From Acidobacteriota bacterium (GTDB lineage: Bacteria > Acidobacteriota > Terriglobia > Terriglobales > Acidobacteriaceae): 64,000 bases of DNA. The position numbers and the translations under genes were made by a program. The notes beneath the pieces are model-generated. The model ran no database searches and was not told the DNA's origin. It saw only the letters and a program-made list of their open reading frames with translations. The first letter of the stretch is position 1. Each line of letters opens with the position of its first letter. The DNA lies in NCBI GenBank assembly GCA_018268895.1, contig JAFDVP010000007.1, positions 868,001 through 932,000 of the forward strand, in the 5' to 3' direction. Positions 57,071 through 64,000 of this stretch are shown piece after piece.

Positions 57071-58794
57071 TATTGCTTCTCCTTTCCATCGACAGGCGGT
57101 GGGGGAAGGATCGGCGGACGCGCATTGCCCTGCGCCTGCCGCTGCGTTTCGATCTCGCGTACCAGCATGGCGGGAGCCACGGCACTGACCGGAATGCTCC
57201 CCGACTCCGCACCGCAGATGCCGTTGAAGATCTCCTGACGGTTGTCCGTCGCGACGATGCGGTTCAAGGCGGCCTGCGGAGTCCCAACGATGGAGACGCC
57301 GCGCACCAGCTCGTCCGGACGGCCATCGACGAAGACCCGGTACACCACCAGCGGGATGACCTGGAAGGCCTGCGGCGATCGCCGCGTGGTGACAGCGAAG
57401 CCCGACGAGATGTCTTCAAAGTAGAGTCCGTAGGCCTTGCCCTGCTTCTTGGCCTCGTCGATCAGCATCTGGCGCAGCTCTTTATCGCTGACGGTTTTGG
57501 TGGAGCTGACAATCAGGTTGCCCTGACGCCCGGTAGGCATGCGGCCAACTTCGGCGCGGCCGTGGCCGTTGGAGTGCGCAAAGCTGGCGATCGGCAGCCG
57601 CGACATCAGGAAGGTCTCCAGCACACCGTCCTTGATGAGGTCGACGCGGCGGGCAGGCTGTCCCTCGTCGTCGTAGCTGTAGTGGCCGCTCAGCGACTGG
57701 CCATCGAATGTCTTTAAGGTGGGGTCGTCGCTGACGCTCATGAAGCTGGGCAGAATCTGCTTGCCCAGCAACTTGGTGAAGGTCTGCCCTTCGTCGTCGC
57801 CGCGCTGGCGCTGGCCCTCGAGCCGGTGGCCCAGCACCTCGTGAAAGAAGACGGCCGATGCCCGCCCGCTGAGGATCGCGGGGCCGTTGAAGGGTTCGGT
57901 GATCGGGGCTGTGCGCAGCGCGACAAGGTTCTTCGCCATCGCCGTCGTCTTCTCGATGACGGCTTTCTGCTCGGGCAGGTGCGCCAGTGAATCGGCTTCG
58001 AAGGTCTCGGCGCGGAACAGGTCCATGCCGTCGGCGGCACGGGTTCGCGCCACGATGACGAGCCGCGCTACCTGATTGGGGGTCGCAATTCTTGCGCCCT
58101 CCGACGAGACGAAGTAGGCCGTCTCCGTCGACGATTGCACGATGACGCTGTCGAAGAATATCTCCGGATACTGCCGGAAGAGGCCGGAGATCTCGCGCAG
58201 ACGTTTCTGCCAGGCGGCCTGGTCGATGCTCAGCGGGGACGATGCCGGAAGAATGTCCGACTTCGGCTGCTCGCTCGAGAAGTCGGCCGAAGCGTCTTCT
58301 TCTTTTGCGCGGACCTGCTGCTCGGTCTTTACCTTCGTGAAACTGTCGAGTGCTTTGGCGTAGCCGCGATTGGTGGCGAACCACAGGCTGCGCTCGATGG
58401 CCTCGCGGTCGTCGGTGAGCGGCAGGGGGATGGTGGTGAGCGCGCTGGCGCGATGGTCGCCATGCGTGTTGTCCTCGTCCGTTGTCCCGATGCGAAGCTG
58501 CACGTCGGCTGTGCGTCGGCGGCTGCGGTTCTGAAGCGCGATAGCGCCGTATTGCGCCGTCATGTTGAAGCTGTCGGAGTCTGAGACGCTGTAGCTCAGG
58601 AAGTAGGGCTTCGGCTGTTTGTCCGCGTCTGACGACCCCAGGGACGTTTTGGCGCGATCAAGCTCGGCGCTCATGGCGTCCAGCAGGGCGGCGTTCGCCT
58701 GCGGTTTTGACTCGGCCGGGGCATAGGGATGGAGAAGGAGGACTCCCAGGGCGAAGGCCGCGGCCCGGGAGGTAACAGAACGAAATCGTGTCAT
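57070..58794 (-). CDS. Exported TldD-like metallopeptidase
   Basis: The product is a TldD-type U62 metalloprotease with HEVLGH (H318, E319, H323) in VFFHEVLGHRLEGQRQRGD. RLPIASFAHSNGHGRAEVGR and the C-terminal glycine-rich region are also present. I placed the start at ATG 58794 (574 residues), which opens a signal peptide (AAAFALGVLLLHPYAPAES); a longer reading from 59031 has no leader and is not convincing. TldD/TldE in E. coli is a cytoplasmic heterodimer that trims peptides such as microcin B17. Here both subunits seem to be periplasmic. The neighbouring M48 gene suggests an envelope proteolysis island. Confidence 0.87.
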   Translation of the reverse strand: MTRFRSVTSRAAAFALGVLLLHPYAPAESKPQANAALLDAMSAELDRAKTSLGSSDADKQPKPYFLSYSVSDSDSFNMTAQYGAIALQNRSRRRTADVQLRIGTTDEDNTHGDHRASALTTIPLPLTDDREAIERSLWFATNRGYAKALDSFTKVKTEQQVRAKEEDASADFSSEQPKSDILPASSPLSIDQAAWQKRLREISGLFRQYPEIFFDSVIVQSSTETAYFVSSEGARIATPNQVARLVIVARTRAADGMDLFRAETFEADSLAHLPEQKAVIEKTTAMAKNLVALRTAPITEPFNGPAILSGRASAVFFHEVLGHRLEGQRQRGDDEGQTFTKLLGKQILPSFMSVSDDPTLKTFDGQSLSGHYSYDDEGQPARRVDLIKDGVLETFLMSRLPIASFAHSNGHGRAEVGRMPTGRQGNLIVSSTKTVSDKELRQMLIDEAKKQGKAYGLYFEDISSGFAVTTRRSPQAFQVIPLVVYRVFVDGRPDELVRGVSIVGTPQAALNRIVATDNRQEIFNGICGAESGSIPVSAVAPAMLVREIETQRQAQGNARPPILPPPPVDGKEKQ

Positions 58795-59015
58795 CGCGAA
58801 GAGTGCTCGTTTCACTGCAAGAAATTCCGGCTGAAGCCGAGTGTATCGGAAGCGCGATACCTGCCGCTCTGGAAACTTGGCATGGCCGTTTGACGTATGG
58901 AAACGGCGTGGAGCATGACGGGTTGTCGAGATGACTGCCTGTTCGATGAACGCATTTGCCGTCGCGCCGGAATTCGTGCAAACTGACACAACCTCAGCCG
59001 CACCGAGGGAGTCCG

Positions 59016-60341
59016 ATGCGCGTTCAAACAATTGCTGTTCTGTTTCTGTTGCTGGTCACTGCCCTTGTCCCCGTTGCCCTTCATGCCCAGGCCAGCGTGC
59101 CGCAGAGTGCCTCTGCGGACCATGTGCAGACCCCAGCCAACGCCAAACCCGCCTACTCGCTCCCGCCGGAGAAGCTGGCGCGCGCGATTGCCTACTCGCG
59201 GATTCGCGTAGTCCTCAACTTTCTGGGCAGTGGCTGGGGGATCCTACAGCTAGTGCTGCTGCTGACGCTCGGCGTCATCGCGCGTATGCGCAACTTCGCC
59301 GTAGGCCTCAGCACGAACCGCTGGATTCAGGGCTTTGCCTTTCTGTTCCTGCTGCTCGCGGCCAGCACGCTGCTCGATCTGCCGCTGGACATCTACGCCC
59401 ATCATGCGGCGGTGGTGTACGGGCAGTCGGTGCAGGGGTGGGCAAGCTGGGCCTGGGACGCGACGAAGAACCTCCTGCTCGTTTTTGTCTTCGGCGGGCT
59501 GTTGGTGATGCTGTTCTTCTGGGTGGTCCGCAAATCGCCAACGCGTTGGTGGTTCTGGTTCTGGATACCCGCGATGTTGTTTGTGCTGTTGTCGGTCTTC
59601 GTCGCCCCGGTGCTGATCGACCCGCTGTTCAACAAATTCGAGCCTCTGGTAACCACCAATCCGGCGCTGGTCGACCGGCTGGAGCAGGTGGTCGCGCGCG
59701 GCGGCGTACAGATTCCTCCCGAGCGCATGTTCCTGATGAAGGCGAGCGAGAAAGTTACGTCGCTGAACGCCTACGTCACCGGGTACGGCGCGTCGAAGCG
59801 GGTTGTGGTGTGGGACAACACGATTGCTAAAGCCACCCCCGACGAGATCAGCTTCATCTTCGGCCACGAGCTTGGCCACTATGTGCTGAACCACATCCCG
59901 GCAACCCTGCTCTTTCTCGGAGCGCTTCTGCTGGTCGAGTTCTACCTCGGATACCGCGGCATCCGGTGGCTGATTGCGCGCTACGGCCGGGCATGGGGTG
60001 TCACTTCGCAGAACGACTGGGGTGCTCTCGCGGTTCTGCTACTTGTCCTCTCCGTGCTCTCGTTCTTCTCAGAGCCTATCGTCAATGGCTACAGTCGCAT
60101 GCACGAGCACGAAGCCGATATCTATGGACAGGAGGCAATTCACGGTATCGTCGCCGATCCGCAGGCCACGGCGCAGCAGGCATTCCAGTTGCTGGGCGAG
60201 GTCTCGCTCACTGATCCCAATCCGAAACCGTTCGTCGAATTCTGGATGTTCAGTCATCCGTCCGTCTCAAGCCGCGCGGCCTTTGCGGCAGCGTACAACC
60301 CCTGGGCGCCAGGCCAGCGTCCTAAATTCTTCGATAAGTGA
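59016..60341 (+). CDS. M48 family metalloprotease (CAAX protease-like)
   Basis: The product has a signal-like first helix (VLFLLLVTALVPVALHAQ), several further membrane segments, and the M48 zinc motif HELGH (H284-H288) in FIFGHELGHYVLN. SRMHEHEADIYG provides the third ligand. It resembles Ste24/HtpX-type integral membrane proteases. I chose the ATG at 59016 (441 residues), with GAGGGAG four bases upstream; a start at 58956 adds 20 unrelated residues. It is divergent from the exported TldD/TldE pair. Confidence 0.9.
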   Translation: MRVQTIAVLFLLLVTALVPVALHAQASVPQSASADHVQTPANAKPAYSLPPEKLARAIAYSRIRVVLNFLGSGWGILQLVLLLTLGVIARMRNFAVGLSTNRWIQGFAFLFLLLAASTLLDLPLDIYAHHAAVVYGQSVQGWASWAWDATKNLLLVFVFGGLLVMLFFWVVRKSPTRWWFWFWIPAMLFVLLSVFVAPVLIDPLFNKFEPLVTTNPALVDRLEQVVARGGVQIPPERMFLMKASEKVTSLNAYVTGYGASKRVVVWDNTIAKATPDEISFIFGHELGHYVLNHIPATLLFLGALLLVEFYLGYRGIRWLIARYGRAWGVTSQNDWGALAVLLLVLSVLSFFSEPIVNGYSRMHEHEADIYGQEAIHGIVADPQATAQQAFQLLGEVSLTDPNPKPFVEFWMFSHPSVSSRAAFAAAYNPWAPGQRPKFFDK

Positions 60342-60348
60342 AGGGCTC

Positions 60349-60720
60349 ATGAAAACAAACGATAGTCCTGTACGATCTTCTCCTGAGTGTCTGTTTTGTA
60401 GGATTCTGGCTGGCGAAATCCCCGCGAACCGCGTCTACGAAGACGAGTTCTGCATCGGGTTCCCGGACATCAATCCGCAGGCCCCCACCCATCTGCTCAT
60501 CGTCCCGAAAGAACACATCGCATCGCAGGCGAAGGTGCTGGCCGAACATAAGCCTTTGCTGGGACACCTGATGTCTGCCGCCGCGGACCTGGCGCGCGCG
60601 CAAAAGCTCGACAAGGGATACCGCGTCGTGGTCAACACCGGTGACGACGGCGGGCAGACGGTTCATCATCTGCACCTGCATCTTCTGGGCGGCCGCCATC
60701 TGACCTGGCCACCGGGCTAG
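60349..60720 (+). CDS. HIT family nucleotide-binding protein
   Basis: The 123-residue protein has the HIT domain: CLFCRILAGEIPANRVYEDE at the N-terminus, FPDINPQAPTHLLIVPKEH, and the histidine triad in VHHLHLHLLGG (H107, H109 and H111). It is a cytoplasmic nucleotide hydrolase or transferase of the HINT branch; the paired cysteines CxxC may bind zinc. It follows the M48 gene by seven bases, so the two are probably co-transcribed. Confidence 0.92.
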   Translation: MKTNDSPVRSSPECLFCRILAGEIPANRVYEDEFCIGFPDINPQAPTHLLIVPKEHIASQAKVLAEHKPLLGHLMSAAADLARAQKLDKGYRVVVNTGDDGGQTVHHLHLHLLGGRHLTWPPG

Positions 60721-60874
60721 AAGTGCGCCGCTATGGCCAATAGAGCATTTTTCACTCATGTGTAGTCCAAGGGCCAAAGGCCCAGGTAACGATGCCAATC
60801 AAGGCTCCGAGCGCTGAAAGCGCGACATAAATCCACGTCGAAAGACCACGCCTGAAGGAAAATTGCCTAGTGGC

Positions 60875-60900
60875 GTCATTCTGAGCCGAAGGAATCACAG
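60875..60900. repeat. Likely dispersed intergenic repeat
   Basis: The text GTCATTCTGAGCCGAAGGAA, followed by TCACAG, is of a kind I remember as repeated between genes in acidobacterial genomes. Here I see one copy, so the call rests on memory and not on repetition within the window. Minus-strand reading of this area gives a short hydrophobic ORF, which I do not accept as a gene. Confidence 0.3.
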
Positions 60901-60931
60901 TAGTTTGTCTGGCGCTGCCAGATGCAAGGGA

Positions 60932-60965
60932 AAAGGCCGGCAGGAGAACGCTCCCGCCGGCCTTT
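60932..60965 (-). terminator. Intrinsic terminator of the basic receiver-like gene
   Basis: AAAGGCCGGCAGGAG (60932-60946) pairs with CTCCCGCCGGCCTTT (60951-60965) with one mismatch, over a four-base loop. On the minus strand the stem is followed by TTTT. It lies 19 bases past the stop codon of the 60985 gene, a classical arrangement. Confidence 0.8.
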
Positions 60966-60984
60966 GTCTTCGTTTCATCACAGA

Positions 60985-62034
60985 CTACTGGTTGTAGTTG
61001 TTGTCGTCCTCTTCGGCTGTGCCGTAGCGGCGAAGCAGGTTGGGCAGGTTCTGCGAGAAGGCCGCGCGCGGCATCACCGTATCGCATCCGGCCTCGACAG
61101 CCTTGGCCTTCAAATCACCCTGTAGATGCGACAGGAAGCCGATAATTGAGGTCCCGCGCTTCAGCTTCGATTTCAGTTTCGGGATCAGCGTCAGTGGCTT
61201 GGCGTTCGCATTGTTCAGATCGAAGACGATCAGGCCGGGACGGTCTTCTTCGTCGCCGGTAAGCTGCGCGATGACGTCCTTGTCGTTCTTCACGAAGGCG
61301 ACCTTCACGCCGAGTTTGCGCGAGGTCTCATTGATCTTGGCCGTGAAGAACAGGTCTTCGATAAAGAAGAAGATCTTTGTCGGTGCGTCTTCAGGAATCG
61401 GAATGGCGCGACCCTGCGAGTAGTCGATCGGCTGGGAGTCGCTGACGTGCAGGTTCCTTCCCCCGTGGTTATTCGAGCGGCGAACGTTGCCGGTCTCTAT
61501 GGTTGAAGGCGGGGCATCGGCAAAGTTGCCGTTCACCTCGCGGTAGCTATGGTCCATTGGTCCCACGAAGCTGCGAGGCCCTCGCTGCTGTTTGCCGCCG
61601 CCGCCCTTGGAGCGCTTGTAGGCGTTATTGCCGGGCTGATGCGTGTCGCGGTTTCCGGCGAAATCATTGCCCGGGCCCTGGGAGCGTTGCCGGTCGCGGT
61701 CGCGGAACTTCTTCTTCCAGCGCTTTCCGCCGCTGCCGTTGCCCTGTTGCTGCTGGCCGCCCTGAAACGGCTGGCCGGAAGACGGCTGAGATCCCTGGGG
61801 CTGGGGTGAAGCCTGTAGTCCGGGAACCTGGCCGCCCTGGCCGGCGTCGGCCTGGGGCTGAACGCCATCTCCCGCTTTGCTCTTGCGTTTCCGCCGTCTG
61901 CGACGGCTGCTCTTGGACTGGCCCATGCCGTGGCCGGGCTGGCCACCTGCATACTGCGGTTCTCCATCGGAGATGGCGGCCGCTGAGGAACCCTGGTGCG
62001 ACTGCACCTCGGGCATATTCTGCTCTGAATCCAT
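60985..62034 (-). CDS. Basic low-complexity protein with a degenerate receiver domain
   Basis: I chose the ATG at 62034 (349 residues), with AGGAAG eight bases upstream. Residues 1 to about 215 are disordered, with an Arg/Lys block (SRRRRRKRKSK), Gln/Gly-rich runs and other basic patches. This composition is common in RNA-binding proteins. From about 218 a CheY-like receiver fold is visible: KIFFFIEDLFFTAKINE, GLIVFDLNN with D272 at the phosphorylation site, then SIIGFLSHL. The switch Thr/Ser and the conserved Lys (here VMPRAAF) are not canonical, so phosphorylation is doubtful. It may link RNA binding with a protein-interaction switch. The combination is not one I recognise. Confidence 0.75.
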   Translation of the reverse strand: MDSEQNMPEVQSHQGSSAAAISDGEPQYAGGQPGHGMGQSKSSRRRRRKRKSKAGDGVQPQADAGQGGQVPGLQASPQPQGSQPSSGQPFQGGQQQQGNGSGGKRWKKKFRDRDRQRSQGPGNDFAGNRDTHQPGNNAYKRSKGGGGKQQRGPRSFVGPMDHSYREVNGNFADAPPSTIETGNVRRSNNHGGRNLHVSDSQPIDYSQGRAIPIPEDAPTKIFFFIEDLFFTAKINETSRKLGVKVAFVKNDKDVIAQLTGDEEDRPGLIVFDLNNANAKPLTLIPKLKSKLKRGTSIIGFLSHLQGDLKAKAVEAGCDTVMPRAAFSQNLPNLLRRYGTAEEDDNNYNQ

Positions 62035-63062
62035 GCTTCCACTTCCTGCTGCGCCAAAAAGGCGCAATTAGCGAATCACTCCCATGCCAACGTGCCGATA
62101 CACACTCGCCACTGTGGCGAAGCGCGAACCAAATCCGTAGTGCGGCATCGGAGGAAACGATCTCAAGTTTTACTCAAAACGGAACGTCTAAAAAAGCTGA
62201 TTCAAGCTGCCGGCCAGTCCATTCACCGGCACTCGCAGCGCGGAAGGCCAATCTGGCCATCCCTTCACCCTCTCACGATTAGCGACATACCCGGGCAGCG
62301 CCTGAAATCACCGTTTGACTCGCCAAATGCTGGAATTTGCCAGTTGGCGACTGCAAAGGCCGGCACCCGCAGCCGGTTGAGGCCAGAGACAGGGTAAGCG
62401 CAAAGCCGTCTGCTTTGCAAGCCTTCTCTTGCGTCATCCTTTATCTATTCTACAGTGCCCGCAAAGAAGGCACTACCCTGATGAAGGGGCAGCCGCATCC
62501 CGCTTTCGTGGGAGCGGCTGTTTGATCAAACGATCAATGGCCAGTCACTGGCCTCCTGAGAGTTGATCTCCGTTAGCGGGAGATCTACCATCTGCTTCGG
62601 GGCTGCGCCATCTGTGAGCAGCAGCACCTGCCAGGCAGGCGGTCAATACGTGATGCCTCAGTAACGAGCCGAGTCGCTTCCCAGGCATGAGCACGATACC
62701 TGTAAGCTATGCAATCCAGTTGCCAATTAGAAATGTCGAAATTACCGCAACTTCCGGCAATTTTGAGGGTTATGGTGTCCCAAATCGCGGAAATCCCCTG
62801 TCGAAGGCTCCAGATTTTGGGAGAGACGGAATTCACCCGGTTTTGTTTGACCCGCCCCATACAGGCTCCTATAATCGGACTGTTCTGGCAGCCCTCTCGC
62901 TCCCTGCCGGTTTTTGCGCCGGATGGTCGAGGTTCAAGGTGGCCCACTCCATGAATGAGTGCGCCATTGAGCGGATGCAGGGCCATTGGTTCGGAGGTAG
63001 CGATCCTGCACCTACGACCGGATGATTTCTTGAACGATCCCCGAAGGAGTATCGAGCACCGC
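62035..63062. other. Long non-coding spacer before the ompH-like genes
   Basis: I find no convincing protein gene in this stretch. Short frames here lack family motifs and good ribosome sites. It holds a row of hairpins at 62454-62585 (see the next entry) and the leader of the first OmpH-like gene at 63030-63062. Confidence 0.5.
62454..62585 (+). ncRNA. Candidate structured RNA: consecutive hairpins
   Basis: Three stems follow each other almost without gaps: AGTGCC/GGCACT (62454-62459, 62469-62474), CCCT/AGGG (62476-62479, 62485-62488), and CAGCCGC/GCGGCTG (62490-62496, 62514-62520) extended by TCCC/GGGA. A short T-run follows. Further on lie GGCCAGT/ACTGGCC (62539-62545, 62547-62553) and GATCTCC/GGAGATC (62565-62571, 62579-62585). 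It could be a small RNA or a riboswitch-type leader. The class is not recognised, and strand is inferred from the T-run. Confidence 0.35.
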
Positions 63063-63734
63063 ATGAATCGCCACGTTGTACTTGCATCCGCCCTTGCCGC
63101 GGCGCTTCCCGCTGCGTATGTCCACGCTCAGGCAGCCGCCGCTCCCGCACCTGCTCCAGCAGCGGCCGCAGCCCCGGCCCCGCAGGCCGTTCCGGCAAAG
63201 ATTGCAATCATCGAATATGAGCAGGCGGCAGCCGCCACCAACGAAGGTCAGCGAGCGTTGCAGGAGCTGCAAAACAAGTACCAGCCCAAGAAAGCTCAAC
63301 TGGACGCGCTTGGAGCGGAGATCGAATCGTTGCAGAAGCAGCTTCAGAGCGCGCCTGCCACGATGCCCGACGACGAACGTGCGTCGCGCGCGCGCACCAT
63401 CGACACCAAGCAGAAGCAGTACCAGCGCGACGCCGAAGACGCCACCAACGCTTACAACTCCGACGTGCAGGATGCGATCGGCAAGGTTGCGCAGAAGCTG
63501 GGCCCGGTTGTCATCAAGTATGTGCAGCAGAACGGTTACACGATGCTGCTCGACAATAATGGCCAGCAGCAGGGCGGACTGACCCTGATGTGGGCTCCGG
63601 GAACGGACATCTCGCAGGCGGTTGTCGATGCCTACAACGCCTCGTCGGGTGTGGCTGCGCCTCCACCGGCGGCGCCCTCGGCAAACAGGCCCCGTCCGGC
63701 TGCTCCTGCAACCAAGCCCGGGCCGTCTAAATAG
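63063..63734 (+). CDS. OmpH/Skp-family periplasmic chaperone
   Basis: The 223-residue product has a signal peptide (PAAYVHAQ), an Ala/Pro-rich linker, and an OmpH/Skp domain: KIAIIEYEQAAAATNEGQRA, a long coiled coil (about 75-150, AQLDALGAEIESLQKQLQSA), and YVQQNGYTMLLDNNG. It ends in another Ala/Pro-rich tail. Skp-type proteins hold unfolded outer-membrane proteins. The usual site GAAGGAG is 13 bases before the ATG, longer than normal. A paralogue with the same leader follows. Confidence 0.85.
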   Translation: MNRHVVLASALAAALPAAYVHAQAAAAPAPAPAAAAAPAPQAVPAKIAIIEYEQAAAATNEGQRALQELQNKYQPKKAQLDALGAEIESLQKQLQSAPATMPDDERASRARTIDTKQKQYQRDAEDATNAYNSDVQDAIGKVAQKLGPVVIKYVQQNGYTMLLDNNGQQQGGLTLMWAPGTDISQAVVDAYNASSGVAAPPPAAPSANRPRPAAPATKPGPSK

Positions 63735-63824
63735 CGGCCACGGCATCCTGAAGATTTGCAAGTATCTGTTATTGCGAAGAGCTGCATCCACTTTGAACGA
63801 CCCCGAAGGAGTATCAAACACAGC

Positions 63825-64000
63825 ATGAACCGCACCCTTGTTCTCGTCTCCGCCCTCGGCGCGGGACTGTCGACTGCCGCTGCGATGGCGCAGACTGCAG
63901 CTACCCCGGCTCCCGCACCCGCTGCCCCCGCGGCTTCAGCAGCCAACACGCCGCCACCCCCGCCGCAGGCCATCCCTGCAAAGATCGCTTTGATCGCCTT
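63825..64000 (+). CDS. OmpH/Skp-family chaperone, partial (window end)
   Basis: The gene is cut by the end of the window after 58 codons. It begins MNRTLVLVSALGAGLSTAAA, a signal peptide ending AMAQ, and continues with an Ala/Pro-rich linker and IPAKIALIA, the start of the OmpH domain. The leader (TTGAACGA then CCCCGAAGGAGTATC, 63793-63815) and first codons are nearly identical to those of the preceding gene, so the two arose by tandem duplication. Confidence 0.8.
   Translation, partial: MNRTLVLVSALGAGLSTAAAMAQTAATPAPAPAAPAASAANTPPPPPQAIPAKIALIA

Noticed and set aside
60752..61087. Short minus-strand frame with one hydrophobic segment
   Set aside because: It crosses a strong terminator hairpin and a likely dispersed repeat, and overlaps the 60985 gene. 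There is no ribosome site for the hydrophobic part.
62585..63064. Short frames before the ompH-like gene (both strands)
   Set aside because: No motifs, poor starts and no consistent codon preference. The region seems to be spacer with leader elements.

Overview
The window looks like chromosomal DNA of an acidobacterium of the Terriglobia/Acidobacteriaceae type (Granulicella, Edaphobacter or Terriglobus-like). This rests on gene content, not on a database search. It holds a roughly 1,100-residue TonB-dependent receptor with an N-terminal carboxypeptidase-regulatory domain, many exported sugar-catabolism proteins with Tat or Sec leaders, a tandem pair of outer-envelope proteins with an HQDPRYY motif, a C-terminal integrase remnant of an acidobacterial kind, and a radical SAM enzyme resembling the archaeal tetraether lipid synthase. 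No rRNA, tRNA, CRISPR array or intact insertion sequence was seen.

Layout. 0.1-3.1 kb: an exported TIM-barrel-like/FGE-like fusion, the remnant of a Tat-leader gene, and a RbsD/FucU mutarotase. 3.1-14.2 kb: a MocR-type regulator divergent from a five-gene run (Tm-1-like protein, PEP-hydrolase-like TIM barrel, TonB-dependent receptor, ThuA-cupin fusion, PQQ-type propeller with a c-type haem motif). 14.3-15.2 kb: decayed tyrosine recombinase and a repeat-rich spacer. 15.2-21.3 kb: GH38 alpha-mannosidase, NagA and a sodium/solute symporter. 21.5-27.3 kb: a complete tripartite RND efflux operon. 27.3-32.6 kb: a YncE-like propeller, two tandem paralogous proteins of unknown function, and an M19 dipeptidase. 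32.7-37.5 kb: response regulator, sensor kinase, porin and blue-copper protein in one operon, followed by a sulfatase.

39.2-47.7 kb is the most unusual part. Three small co-directional unknown proteins converge on a two-gene operon of a helical/beta-sandwich protein and a one-module polyketide synthase (KS-AT-KR-ACP) that ends in a methyltransferase. Three of the four accessory proteins appear to carry a similar beta-sandwich domain, and two share an HxCNCH metal-type motif. I recognise no described system with this composition.

47.9-51.5 kb: a DUF2264 protein and the tetraether-synthase-like radical SAM enzyme. 51.8-55.4 kb: paired envelope proteins, a small helical protein, an RlpA/SPOR lipoprotein and a PH-like membrane protein. 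55.4-60.7 kb: an exported TldD/TldE-like pair, an M48 protease and a HIT protein. 61.0-64.0 kb: a basic-tailed degenerate receiver protein, a structured spacer, and tandem OmpH/Skp chaperone genes, the second cut by the window edge.

The overall theme is periplasmic polymer and sugar breakdown, efflux and envelope maintenance, with two lipid- or polyketide-related loci of special interest.
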